In this document: piece by piece, positions 25,176-38,800 of the stretch
Layout: each line of letters begins with the position of its first letter
Numbering within the stretch: position 1 is the first letter of the stretch
Assembly: GCA_036172665.1 (NCBI GenBank)
Contig: CM069873.1
Location: 36,384,001-36,448,000, forward strand
Direction: 5' to 3'
From: Prosopocoilus inquinatus
Taxonomy: Eukaryota; Arthropoda; Insecta; Coleoptera; Lucanidae
DNA length: 64,000 bases
Made by a program: the position numbers and the translations under genes
The notes under the pieces: model-generated
The model's input: the letters and a program-made list of their open reading frames with translations, nothing else
The model's database searches: none
What the model was told of the DNA's origin: nothing

Positions 25176-27599
25176 GTTATTTGACGTTTGGATGGACTCC
25201 AGTAACTCTGATGTGAGATACAAAGTTCTCGGACGCAGCAGAAGCTGGAAATAGTTTTAAACGAAACAACACGTATTAGCGTTGTTCCTGTGATGTATCT
25301 AATCGATCCTTACTCATCTATCATGTTATTTGACGTTTGGATGGACTCCAGTAACTCTGATGTGAGATACAAAGTTCTCGGACGCAGCAGAAGCTGGAAA
25401 TAGTTTTGAACGAAACAACACGTATTAGCGTTGTTCCTGTGATGTATTTAATCGATTCTTACTCATCTATCATGTTATTTGACGTTTGGATGGACTCCAG
25501 TAACTCTGATGTGAGATACAAAGTTCTCGGACGCAGCAGAAGCTGGAAATAGTTTTAAACGAAACAACACGCATTACCGTTGTTCCTGTGATGTATCTAA
25601 TCGATCCTTACTCATCTATCATGTTATTTGGCGTCTCGATGGACTCTAGTAACTCTGATGTGAGATACGAAGTTTTTGGACGCAGCAGGAGCTGGAAATA
25701 GTTTTAAACGAAACAACACGTATTAGCGTTGTTCCTGTGATGTATCTAATCGATCCTTACTCATCTATCATGTTATTTGACGTTTGGATGGACTATAGTA
25801 ACTCTGATGTGAGATACAAAGTTCTCGGACGCAGCAGAAGCTGGAAATAGTTTTAAACGAAACAACACGTATTAGCGTTGTTCCTGTGATGTATCTAATC
25901 GATCCTTGTTTATCTATCATGTTATTTGACGTTTCCATGGACTCTAGTAGTTCTGATGTGACATACGAAGTTTTTGGGCGCAGCAGGAGCTGGAAATAGT
26001 TTTAAAAGAAGCAACACGTATTAGCGTTGGTCCTGTGATGTATCTAATCGATCCTTACTTAGCTACTATGTTATTTGACGTTTCGATGGACTCCGGTAAC
26101 TCTAATGTGAGATACGAAATTTTCGGACGCAGCAGAAGCTGGAAATAGTTTTAAACGAAACAACACGTATTAGCGTTGTTACTGTGATGTATCTAATCGA
26201 TCCTTACTCATCTATCATGTTATTTGACGTTTGGATGGACTCTAGTAACTCTGATGTGAGATACAAAGTTCTCGGACGCAGCAGAAGCTGGAAATAGTTT
26301 TGAAGGAAACAACACGTATTAACGTTGTTCCTGTGATGTATCTAATCGATCCTTACTTATCTATCATGTTATTTGACGTTTGGATGGACTCCAGTAACTC
26401 TGATGTGAGATACAAAGTTTTCGGACGCAGCATAAGCTGGAGATAGTTTTAAACGAAACAACACGCATTAGCGTTGTTCCTGTGATGTATCTAATCGATC
26501 CTTATTCATCTATCATGTTATTTGGCGTTTCGATGGACTCCAGTAACTCTGATGTGAGATACAAAGTTTTCGGACGCAGCAGAAGCTGGAAATAGTTTTA
26601 AACGAAACAACACGCATTACCGTTGTTCCTGTGATGTATCTAATCGATCCTTACTCATCTATCATGTTATTTGGCGTTTCGATGGACTCCAGTAACTCTG
26701 ATGTGAGATACAAAGTTCTCGGACGCAGCAGGAGCTGGAAATAGTTTTAAACGAAACAACACGTATTAGCGTTGTTCCTGTGATGTATCTAATCGATCCT
26801 TGTTTATCTATCATGTTATTTGACGTTTTCATGGACTCTAGTAATTCTGATGTGACATACGAAGTTTTTGGGCGCAGCAGGAGCTGGAAATAGTTTTAAA
26901 AGAAGCAACACGTATTAGCGTTGGTCCTGTGATGTATCTAATCGATCCTTACTTAGCTACTATGTTATTTGACGTTTCGATGGACTCCAGTAACTCTAAT
27001 GTGAGATACGAAATTTTCGGACGCAGCAGAAGGTGGAAATAGTTTTAAACGAAACAACACGTATTAGCGTTGTTCCTGTGATGTATCTAATCGATCCTTA
27101 CTCATCTATCATGTTATTTGGCGTCTCGATGGACTCCAGTAACTCTGATGTGAGATAAAAAGTTTTCGGACGCAGCAGAAGCTGGAGATAGTTTTAAACG
27201 AAACAACACGCATTAGCGTTGTTCCTGTGATGTATCTAATCGATCCTTATTCATCTATCATGTTATTTGGCGTTTCGATGGACTCCAGTAACTCTGATGA
27301 GAGATACAAAGTTTTCGGACGCAGCAGAAGCTGGAAATAGTTTTAAACGAAACAACACGCATTACCGTTGTTCCTGTGATGTATCTAATCGATCCTTACT
27401 CATCTATCATGTTATTTGACGTTTCGATGGACTCTAGTAACTCTGATGTGAGATACGAAGTTTTTGGACGCAGCAGGAGCTGGAAATAGTTTTAAACGAA
27501 ACAACACGTATTAGCGTTGTTCCTGTGATGTATCTAATCGATCCTTACTCATCTATCATGTTATTTGACGTTTGGATGGACTCCAGTAACTCTGATGTG

Positions 27600-28845
27600 A
27601 GATACAATGTTCTCGGACGCAGCAGATGCTGGAAATAGTTTTGAACGAAACAACACGTATTAGCGTTGTTCCTGTGATGTATCTAATCGATCCTTACTCA
27701 TCTATCATGTTATTTGACGTTTGGATGGACTCCACTAACTCTGATGTGAGCTACAAAGTTTTCGGACGCAGCAGAACCTGGAAATAGTTTTAAACGAAAC
27801 AACACGCATTACCGTTGTTCCTGTGATGTATCTAATCGATCCTTACTCATCTATCATGTTATTTGGCGTCTCGATGGACTCCAGTAACTCTGATGTGAGA
27901 TACAAAGTTTTCGGACGCAGCAGAAGCTGGAAATAGTTTTAATCGAAACAACACGCATTAGCGTTGTTCCTGTGATGTATCTAATCGATCCTTACTCATC
28001 TATCATGTTATTTGACGTTTGGATGGACTCCAGTAGCTCTGATGTGAGATACAATGTTCTCGGACGCAGCAGATGCTGGAAATAGTTTTGAACGAAACAA
28101 CACGTATTAGCGTTGTTCCTGTGATGTATCTAATCGATCCTTACTCATCTATCATGTTATTTGACGTTTGGATGGACTCCAGTAACTCTGATGTGAGATA
28201 AAAAGTCTTCGGACGCAGCAGAAGCTGGAAATAGTTTTAAACGAAACAACACGCATTACCGATGTTCCTGTGATGTATCTAATCGATCCTTACTCATCTA
28301 TCATGTTATTTGGCGTCTCGATGGACTCCAGTAACTGTGATGTGAGATACAAAGGTTTCGGACGCAGCAGAAGCTGGAAATAGTTTTAAACGAAACAACA
28401 CGCATTAGCGTTGTTCCTGTGATGTATCTAATCGATCCTTACTCATCTATCATGTTATTTGACGTTTCGATGGACTCTAGTAACTCTGATGTGAGATATG
28501 AAGTTTTTGGACGCAGCATGAGCTGGAAATAGTTTTAAACGAAACAACACGTATTAGCGTTGTTCCTGTGATGTATCTAATCGTTCCTTATTTATCTATC
28601 ATGTTATTTGACGTTTCGATGCACTCTAGTAACTCTGATGTGAGATACGAAGTTTTTGGACGCAGCATGAGCTGGAAATAGTTTTAAACGAAACAACACG
28701 TATTAGCGTTGTTCCTGTGATGTATCTAATCGATCCTTATTTATTTATCATGTTATTTGACGTATCGATGGACTCTAGTAAATCTGATGTGAGATACGAA
28801 GTTTTTGGGCGCAGCAGGAGCTGGAAATAGTTTTAAACGAAGCAA
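27600..28845 (+). repeat. Nested block repeated at 29686-30931 and in part at 31.5-32.6 kb
   Basis: Within the 19.5-kb unit, GATATGAAG occurs at 28496, 30582 and 32370, giving offsets of 2086 bp (14 monomers) and 1788 bp (12 monomers). The copies share CAGATGCTGG, AAAAAGTCTTCGG (AAAAAGTTTTCGG in the third), CCAGTAACTGTGATG with CAAAGGTTTCGG, GCATGAGCTGG, TCGATGCACTC and GACGTATCG. A neighbouring block with GAGACACAAAG repeats at 15 monomers (29391 to 31626, 2235 bp). The order is carried unchanged into the second 19.5-kb copy (47.1-52.7 kb). Confidence 0.83.
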
Positions 28846-31800
28846 CACGCATTAGCGTTGTTCCTGTGATGTATCTAATCGATCCTTACTCATCTATCAT
28901 GTTATTTGACGTTTCGATGGACTCCAGTAACTCTAATGTGAGATACGAAATTTTCGGGCGCAGCAGAAGCTGGAAATAGTTTTAAACGAAACAACACGCA
29001 TTAGCGTTGTTCCTGTGATGTATCTAATCGATCCTTACTCATCTATCATGTTATTTGACGTTTCGATGGACTCTAGTAACTCTGATGTGACATACGAAGT
29101 TTTTGGGCGCAGCAGGAGCTGGAAATAGTTTTAAAAGAAGCAACACGTATTAGCGTTGTTCCTGTGATGTATCTAATCGATCCTTACTTAGCTACTATGT
29201 TATTTGACGTTTCGATGGACTCCAGTAACTCTAATGTGAGATACGAAATTTTCGGACGCAGCAGAAGCTGGAAATAGTTTTAAAGGAAACAACACGTATT
29301 AGCGTTGTTCCTGTGATGTATCTAATCGATCCTTACTCATCTATCATGTTATTTGACGTTTGGATGGACTCCACTAACTCTGATGTGAGACACAAAGTTT
29401 TCGGACGCAGCAGAACCTGGAAATAGTTTTAAACGAAACAACACGCATTACCGTTGTTCCTGTGATGTATCTAATCGATCCTTACTCATCTATCATGTTA
29501 TTTGGCGTCTCGATGGACTCCAGTAACTCTGATGTGAGATAGAAAGTTTTCGGACGCAGCAGAAGCTGGAAATAGTTTTAATCGAAACAACACGCATTAG
29601 CGTTGTTCCTGTGATGTATCTAATCGATCCTTACTCATCTATCATGTTATTTGACGTTTGGATGGACTCCAGTAGCTCTGATGTGAGATACAATGTTCTC
29701 GGACGCAGCAGATGCTGGAAATAGTTTTGAACGAAACAACACGTATTAGCGTTGTTCCTGTGATGTATCTAATCGATCCTTACTCATCTATCATGTTATT
29801 TGACGTTTGGATGGACTCCACTAACTCTGATGTGAGATACAAAGTTTTCGGACGCAGCAGAACCTGGAAATAGTTTTAAACGAAACAACACGCATTACCG
29901 TTGTTCCTGTGATGTATCTAATCGATCCTTACTCATCTATCATGTTATTTGGCGTCTCGATGGACTCCAGTAACTCTGATGTGAGATACAAAGTTTTCGG
30001 ACGCAGCAGAAGCTGGAAATAGTTTTAATCGAAACAACACGCATTAGCGTTGTTCCTGTGATGTATCTAATCGATCCTTACTCATCTATCATGTTATTTG
30101 ACGTTTGGATGGACTCCAGTAGCTCTGATGTGAGATACAATGTTCTCGGACGCAGCAGATGCTGGAAATAGTTTTGAACGAAACAACACGTATTAGCGTT
30201 GTTCCTGTGATGTATCTAATCGATCCTTACTCATCTATCATGTTATTTGACGTTTGGATGGACTCCAGTAACTCTGATGTGAGATAAAAAGTCTTCGGAC
30301 GCAGCAGAAGCTGGAAATAGTTTTAAACGAAACAACACGCATTACCGATGTTCCTGTGATGTATCTAATCGATCCTTACTCATCTATCATGTTATTTGGC
30401 GTCTCGATGGACTCCAGTAACTGTGATGTGAGATACAAAGGTTTCGGACGCAGCAGAAGCTGGAAATAGTTTTAAACGAAACAACACGCATTAGCGTTGT
30501 TCCTGTGATGTATCTAATCGATCCTTACTCATCTATCATGTTATTTGACGTTTCGATGGACTCTAGTAACTCTGATGTGAGATATGAAGTTTTTGGACGC
30601 AGCATGAGCTGGAAATAGTTTTAAACGAAACAACACGTATTAGCGTTGTTCCTGTGATGTATCTAATCGTTCCTTATTTATCTATCATGTTATTTGACGT
30701 TTCGATGCACTCTAGTAACTCTGATGTGAGATACGAAGTTTCTGGACGCAGCATGAGCTGGAAATAGTTTTAAACGAAACAACACGTATTAGCGTTGTTC
30801 CTGTGATGTATCTAATCGATCCTTATTTATTTATCATGTTATTTGACGTATCGATGGACTCTAGTAAATCTGATGTGAGATACGAAGTTTTTGGGCGCAG
30901 CAGGAGCTGGAAATAGTTTTAAACGAAGCAACACGTATTAGCGTTGTTCCTGTGATGTATCTAATAGATCCTTACTTAGCTACTATGTTATTTGACGTTT
31001 CGATGGACTCCAGTAACTCTAATGTGAGATACGAAATTTTCGGACGCAGCAGAAGCTGGAAATAGTTTTAAACGAAACAACACGCATTAGCGTTGTTCCT
31101 GTGATGTATCTAATCGATCCTTACTCATCTATCATGTTATTTGACGTTTCGATGGACTCCAGTAACTCTAATGTGAGATACGAAATTTTCGGGCGCAGCA
31201 GAAGCTGGAAATAGTTTTAAACGAAACAACACGCATTAGCGTTGTTCCTGTGATGTATCTAATCGATCCTTACTCATCTATCATGTTATTTGACGTTTCG
31301 ATGGACTCTAGTAACTCTGATGTGACATACGAAGTTTTTGGGCGCAGCAGGAGCTGGAAATAGTTTTAAAAGAAGCAACACGTATTAGCGTTGTTCCTGT
31401 GATGTATCTAATCGATCCTTACTTAGCTACTATGTTATTTGACGTTTCGATGGACTCCAGTAACTCTAATGTGAGATACGAAATTTTCGGACGCAGCAGA
31501 AGCTGGAAATAGTTTTAAACGAAACAACACGTATTAGCGTTGTTCCTGTGATGTATCTAATCGATCCTTACTCATCTATCATGTTATTTGACGTTTGGAT
31601 GGACTCCACTAACTCTGATGTGAGACACAAAGTTTTCGGACGCAGCAGAACCTGGAAATAGTTTTAAACGAAACAACACGCATTACCGTTGTTCCTGTGA
31701 TGTATCTAATCGATCCTTACTCATCTATCATGTTATTTGGCGTCTCGATGGACTCCAGTAACTCTGATGTGAGATAGAAAGTTTTCGGACGCAGCAGAAG

Positions 31801-34800
31801 CTGGAAATAGTTTTAATCGAAACAACACGCATTAGCGTTGTTCCTGTGATGTATCTAATCGATCCTTACTCATCTATCATGTTATTTGACGTTTGGATGG
31901 ACTCCAGTAGCTCTGATGTGAGATACAATGTTCTCGGACGCAGCAGATGCTGGAAATAGTTTTGAACGAAACAACACGTATTAGCGTTGTTCCTGTGATG
32001 TATCTAATCGATCCTTACTCATCTATCATGTTATTTGACGTTTGGATGGACTCCAGTAACTCTGATGTGAGATAAAAAGTTTTCGGACGCAGCAGAAGCT
32101 GGAAATAGTTTTAAACGAAACAACACGCATTACCGTTGTTCCTGTGATGTATCTAATCGATCCTTACTCATCTATCATGTTATTTGGCGTCTCGATGGAC
32201 TCCAGTAACTGTGATGTGAGATACAAAGGTTTCGGACGCAGCAGAAGCTGGAAATAGTTTTAAACGAAACAACACGCATTAGCGTTGTTCCTGTGATGTA
32301 TCTAATCGATCCTTACTCATCTATCATGTTATTTGACGTTTCGATGGACTCTAGTAACTCTGATGTGAGATATGAAGTTTTTGGACGCAGCATGAGCTGG
32401 AAATAGTTTTAAACGAAACAACACGTATTAGCGTTGTTCCTGTGATGTATCTAATCGTTCCTTATTTATCTATCATGTTATTTGACGTTTCGATGCACTC
32501 TAGTAACTCTGATGTGAGATACGAAGTTTTTGGACGCAGCATGAGCTGGAAATAGTTTTAAACGAAACAACACGTATTGGCGTTGTTCCTGTGATGTATC
32601 TAATCGATCCTTATTTATTTATCATGTTATTTGACGTATCGATGGACTCTAGTAAATCTGATGTGAGACACGAAGTTTTTGGGCGCAGCAGGAGCTGGAA
32701 GTAGTTTTAAACGAAGCAACACGTATTAGCGTTGTTCCTGTGATGTATCTAATAGATCCTTACTTAGCTACTATGTTATTTGACGTTTCGATGGACTCCA
32801 GTAACTCTAATGTGAGATACGAAATTTTCGGACGCAGCAGAAGCTGGAAATAGTTTTAAACGAAACAACACGCATTAGCGTTGTTCCTGTGATGTATCTA
32901 ATCGATCCTTACTCATCTATCATGTTATTTGACGTTTCGATGGACTCCAGTAACTCTAATGTGAGATACGAAATTTTCGGGCGCAGCAGAAGCTGGAAAT
33001 AGTTTTAAACGAAACAACACGCATTAGCGTTGTTCCTGTGATGTATCTAATCGATCCTTACAAATCTATCATGTTATTTGACGTTTCGATGGACTCTAGT
33101 AACTCTGATGTGACATACGAAGTTTTTGGGCGCAGCAGGAGCTGGAAATAGTTTTAAAAGAAGCAACACGTATTAGCGTTGTTCCTGTGATGTATCTAAT
33201 CGATCCTTACTCATCTATCATGTTATTTGACGTTTGGATGGACTCCAGTAACTCTGATGTCAGATACAAAGTTCTCGGACGCAGCAGAAGCTGGAAATAG
33301 TTTTGAACGAAACAACACGTATTATCGTTGTTCCTGTGATGTATCTAATCGATCCTTACTTATCTATCATGTTATTTGAAGTTTGGATGGTCTCCAGTAA
33401 TTCTGATGTGAGATACAAAGTTTTCGGACGCAGCAGAAGCTGGAGATAGTTTTAAACGAAACAACACGCATTAGCGTTTTTCCTGTGATGTATCTAATCG
33501 ATCCTTACTCATCTATCATGTTATTTTTCGTTTCGATGGACTCCAGTAACTCTGATGTGAGATACAAAGCTTTCGGACGCAGCAGAAGCTGGAAATAGTT
33601 TTGAACGAAACAACACGTATTAGCGTTGTTCCTGTGATGTATCTAATCGATCCTTACTTAGCTACTATGTTATTTGACGCTTCGATGGACTCCAATAACT
33701 CTGATGTGAGATACAAAGTTTTCGGACGCAGCAGAAGCTGGAAATAGTTTTAAACGAAACAATACGCATTAGCGTTGTTCCTGTGATCTATCTAATCGAT
33801 CCTTACTCATCTATCATGTTATTTGGCGTTTCGATGGACTCCAGTAACTCTGATGTGAGATACAAAGTTTACGGACGCAGCAGAAGCTGGAAATAGTTTT
33901 AAACGAAACAACACGCATTACCGTTGTTCCTGTGATGTATCTAATCGATCCTTACTCATCTATCATGTTATTTGGCGTTTCGATGGACTCCAGTAACTCT
34001 GATGTGAGATACAAAGTTCTCGGACGCAGCTGAAGCTAGATATAGTTTTAAACGAAACAACACGCATTAGCGTTGTTCCTGTGATGTATTTAATCGATCC
34101 TTACTCATCTATCATGATATTTGACGTTTGAATGGACTCCAGTAACTCTGATGTGAGATACAAAGTTCTCGGACGCAGCAGAAGCTGGAAATACTTTTAA
34201 ACGAAACAACACGCATTAGCGTTGTTCCTGTGATGTATCTAATCGATCCTTACTCATCTATCATTATATTTGACGTTTGGATGGACTACAGTAACTCTGA
34301 TGTGAGATACAAAGTTTACAGACGCAGCAGAAGCTGGAAATAGTTTTAATCGAAACAACACGCATTAGCGTTGTTCCTGTGATGTATCTAATCGATCCTT
34401 ACTCATCTATCATGTTATTTGGCGTCTCGATGGACTCCAGTAACTCTGATGTGAGATACAAAGTTTTCGGACGCAGCAGAAGCTGGAAATAGTTTTGAAC
34501 GAAACAACACGCATTAGCGTTGTTCCTGTGATGTATCTAATCGATCCTTACTCATCTATCATGTTATTTGACGTTTGGATGGACTCCAGTAACTCTGATG
34601 TGAGGTACAAAGTTTTCGGACGCAGCAGAAGCTGGAAATAGTTTTAAATGAAACAACACGCATTAGCGTTGTTCCTGTGATGTATCTAATGGATCCTTAC
34701 TCATCTATCATGTTATTTGACGTTTCGATGGACTCTAGTAACTCTGATGTCAGATACGAAGTTTTTGGACGCAGCAGGAGCTGGAAATAGTTTTAAACGA

Positions 34801-34859
34801 AACAACACGTATTAGCGTTGTTCCTGTGATGTATCTAATCGATCCTTACTCATCTATCA

Positions 34860-36218
34860 TGTTATTTGACGTTTGGATGGACTCCAGTAACTCTGATGTG
34901 AGATACAAAGTATTCGGACGCAGCAGAAGCTGGAAATAGTTTTAAACGAAACAACACGCATTAGCGTTGTTCCTGTGATGTATCTAATCGATCCTTACTC
35001 ATCTATCATGTTATTTGGCGTTTCGATGGACTCCAGTAACTCTGATGTGAGATACAAAGTTTTCGGACGCAGCAGAAGCTGGAAATAGTTTTGAACGAAA
35101 CAACACGTATTAGCGTTGTTCCTGTGATGTATCTAATCGATCCTTACTCATCTATCATGTTATTTGGCGTTTCGATGGACTCCAGTAACTCTGATGTGAG
35201 ATACAAAGTTCTCGGACGCAGCTGAAGCTAGAAATAGTTTTGAACTAAACAACACGTATTAGCGTTGTTCCTGTGATGTATCTAATCGATCCTTACTTAT
35301 CTACTATGTTATTTGAAGTTTCGATGAACTCCAGTAACTCTGATGTGAGATACGAAATTTTCGAACGCAGCAGAATCTGGAAATAGTTTTAAATGAAACA
35401 ACACGTATTAGCGTTGTTCCTGTGATGTATCTAATCGATCCTTACTTACCTATCATGTTATCTGACGTTTCGATGGACTCCAGTAACTCTAATGTGAGAT
35501 ACGAAATTTTCGGGCGCAGCAGAAGCTGGAAATAGTTTTGAACGAAACAACACGTATTAGCGTTGTTCCTGTGATGTATCTAATCGATCCTTACTTATCT
35601 ACTATGTTATTTGAAGTTTCGATGGACTCCAGTAACTCTGATGTGAGATACGAAATTTTCGAACGCAGCAGAATCTGGAAATAGTTTTAAATGAAACAAC
35701 ACGCATTAGCGTTGTTCCTGTGATGTATCTAATCGATCCTTACTCATCTATCATGTTATTTGACGTTTCGATGGACTCTAGTAACTCTGATGTGAGATAC
35801 GAAGTTTTTGGACGCAGCAGGAGCTGGAAATAGTTTTAAACGAAACAACACGTATTAGCGTTGTTCCTGTGATGTATCTAATCGCTCCTTACTTAGCTAC
35901 TATGTTATTTGACGTTTCGATGGACTCCAGTAACTCTAAGGTGAGATACGAAATTTTCGGACGCAGCAGAAGCTGGAAATAGTTTTAAACGAAACAACAC
36001 GTATTAGCGTTGTTCCTGTGATGTATCTAATCGATCCTTACTCATCTATCATGTTATTTGACGTTTGGATGGACTCCAGTAACTGATGTGAGATACAAAG
36101 TTCTCGGACGCAGCAGAAGCTGGAAATAGTTTTGAACGAAACAACACGTATTAGCGTTGTTCCTGTGATGTATCTAATCGGTCCTTACTTATCTATCATG
36201 TTATCTGACGTTTGGATG
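34860..36218 (+). repeat. Segment shared with 7.0-8.65 kb of the left mosaic
   Basis: Markers match at +27,861 bp (187 monomers minus 2): CAAAGTATTCGG (7050 to 34911), CTGAAGCTAG (7361 to 35222), GAAGTTTCGATGAACTCC, and CTTACCTATC with TATCTGACG. After the dimer duplication at 7911-8506 the offset becomes 27,563 bp and the CT-deleted monomer aligns (8507 to 36070). The right copy has private TGAACTAAAC and CTAAGGTGAG. This links the left array to the large higher-order unit by descent. Confidence 0.85.
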
Positions 36219-37799
36219 GACTCCAGTAACTCTGATATGAGATACAATGTTTTCGGACGCAGCAGAAGCTGGAGATAGTTTTAAACGAAACAACACGCAT
36301 TAGCGTTGTTCCTGTGATGTATCTAATCGATCCTTACTCATCTATCATGTTATTTGACGTTTGGATGGACTCCAGTAACTCTGATGTCAGATACAAAGTT
36401 CTCGGACGCAGCAGAAGCTGGAAATAGTTTTGAACGAAACAACACGTATTATCGTTGTTCCTGTGATGTATCTAATCGATCCTTACTCATCTATCATGTT
36501 ATTTGAGGTTTGGATGGACTCCAGTAACTCTGATGTGAGATACAATGTTCTCGGACGCAGCAGAAGCTGGAAATAGTTTTGAACGAAACAACACGCATTA
36601 CCGTTGTTCCTGTGATGTATCTAATCGATCCTTACTCATCTATCATGTTATTTGACGTTTGAATGGACTCCAGTAACTCTGATGTGAGATACAAAGTTCT
36701 CGGACGCAGCAGAAGCTGGAAATACTTTTAAACGAAACAACACGTATTAGCGTTGTTCCTGTGATGTATCTAATCGATCCTTACTCATCTATCATGTTAT
36801 TTGGCGTCTCGATGGACTCCAGTAACTCTGATGTGAGATACAAAGTTTTCGGACGCAGCAGAAGCTGGAAATAGTTTTAAACGAAACAACACGCATTAGC
36901 GTTGTTCCTGTGATGTATCTAATCGATCCTTACTCATCTATCATGTTATTTGGCGTTTCGATGGACTCCAGAAACTTTGATGTGAGATACGAAGTTCTCG
37001 GACGCAGCTGAAGCTGGAAATAGTTTTAAATGAAACAACACGTACTAGCGTTGTTCCTGTGATATATCTAATCGATCCTTACTCATCTATCATGTTATTT
37101 GACGTTTGGATGGACTCCAGTAACTCTGATGTGAGGTACAAAGTTTTCGGACGCAGCAGAAGCTGAAAATAGTTTTAAATGAAACTACACGCATTAGCGT
37201 TGTTCCTGTGATGTATCTAATCGATCCTTACTCATCTATCATGTTATTTGACGTTTGGATGGACTCCAGTAACTCTGATGTCAGATACAAAGTTCTCGGA
37301 CGCAGCAGAAGCTGGAAATAGTTTTGAACGAAACAACACGTATTATCGTTGTTCCTGTGATGTATCTAATCGATCCTTACTCATCTATCATGTTATTTGG
37401 CGTCTCGATGGACTCCAGTAACTCTGATGTGAGATACAAAGTTTTCGGACGCAGCAGAAGCTGGAAATAGTTTTAATCGAAACAACACGCATTAGCGTTG
37501 TTCCTGTGATGTATCTAATCGATCCTTACTCATCTATCATGTTATTTGACGTTTGAATGGACTCCAGTAACTCTGATGTGAGATACAAAGTTCTCGGACG
37601 CAGCAGAAGCTGGAAATACTTTTAAACGAAACAACACGCATTAGCGTTGTTCCTGTGATGTATCTAATCGATCCTTACTCATCTATCATGTTATTTGGCG
37701 TCTCGATGGACTCCAGTAACTCTGATGTGAGATACAAAGTTCTTGGACGCAGCAGGAGCTGGAAATAGTTTTAAACGAAACAACACGTATTAGCGTTGT

Positions 37800-38800
37800 T
37801 CCTGTGATGTATCTAATCGATCCTTACTCATCCATCATGTTATTTGAGGTTTGGATGGACTCCAGTAACTCTGATGTGAGATACAATGTTCTCGGACGCA
37901 GCAGAAGCTGGAAATAGTTTTGAACGAAACAACACGTATTAGCGTTGTTCCTGTGATGTATCTAATCGATCCTTACTCATCTATCATGTTATTTGACGTT
38001 TGGATGGACTCCAGTAACTCTGATGTGAGATACAAAGTTTTCGGACGCAGCAGAAGCTGGAAATAGTTTTAAACGAAACAACACGCATTACCGTTGTTCC
38101 TGTGATGTATCTAATCGATCCTTACTCATCTATCATGTTATTTGGCGTCTCGATGGACTCCAGTAACTGATGTGAGATACAAAGTTTTCGGACGCAGCAG
38201 AAGCTGGAAATAGTTTTAATCGAAACAACACGCATTAGCGTTGTTCCTGTGATGTATCTAATCAATCCTTACTCATCTATCATGTTATTTGACGTTTGGA
38301 TGGACTCCAGTAGCTCTGATGTGAGATACAAAGTTCTCGGACGCAGCAGAAGCTGGAAATAGTTTTGAACGAAACAAAACGTATTAGCGTTGTTCCTGTG
38401 ATGTATCTAATCGATCCTTACTTATCTACTATGTTATTTGACGTTTCGATGGACTCTAGTAACTCTGATGTGAGATACGAAATTTTCGATCCTAGCAGAA
38501 TCGGGAAATAGTTTTAAATGAAACAACACGCATTAGCGTTGTTCCTGTGATGTATCTAATCGATCCTTACTCATCTATCATGTTATTTGACGTTTGGATG
38601 GACTCCAGTAACTCTGATGTGAGATACAAAGTTCTCGGACGCAGCAGAAGCTGGAAATAGTTTTGAACGAAACAACACGTATTAGCGTTGTTCCTGTGAT
38701 GTATCTAATCGATCCTTACTCATCTATCATGTTATTTGACGTTTGGATGGACTCCAGTAACTCTGATGTGAGATACAAAGTTTTCGGACGCAGCAGAAGC
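37800..38800 (+). repeat. Segment shared with 14.1-15.0 kb and 17.8-18.5 kb
   Basis: CCATCATG with GAGGTTTGG at 37832 matches 14141 (23,691 bp, exactly 159 monomers) and 17867. The following order (ACAATGTTCTCGG, ATTACCG, GGCGTCTCG, AATCGAAAC, TAGCTCTG, AAAACGTATT, GATC-TAGC with AATCGGG) is kept. Here the monomer at 38154 has lost CT, CGATCAATCC-type change appears near 38261 (AATCAATCC), and CGATCCTAGC replaces CGATCGTAGC near 38487. Confidence 0.83.
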
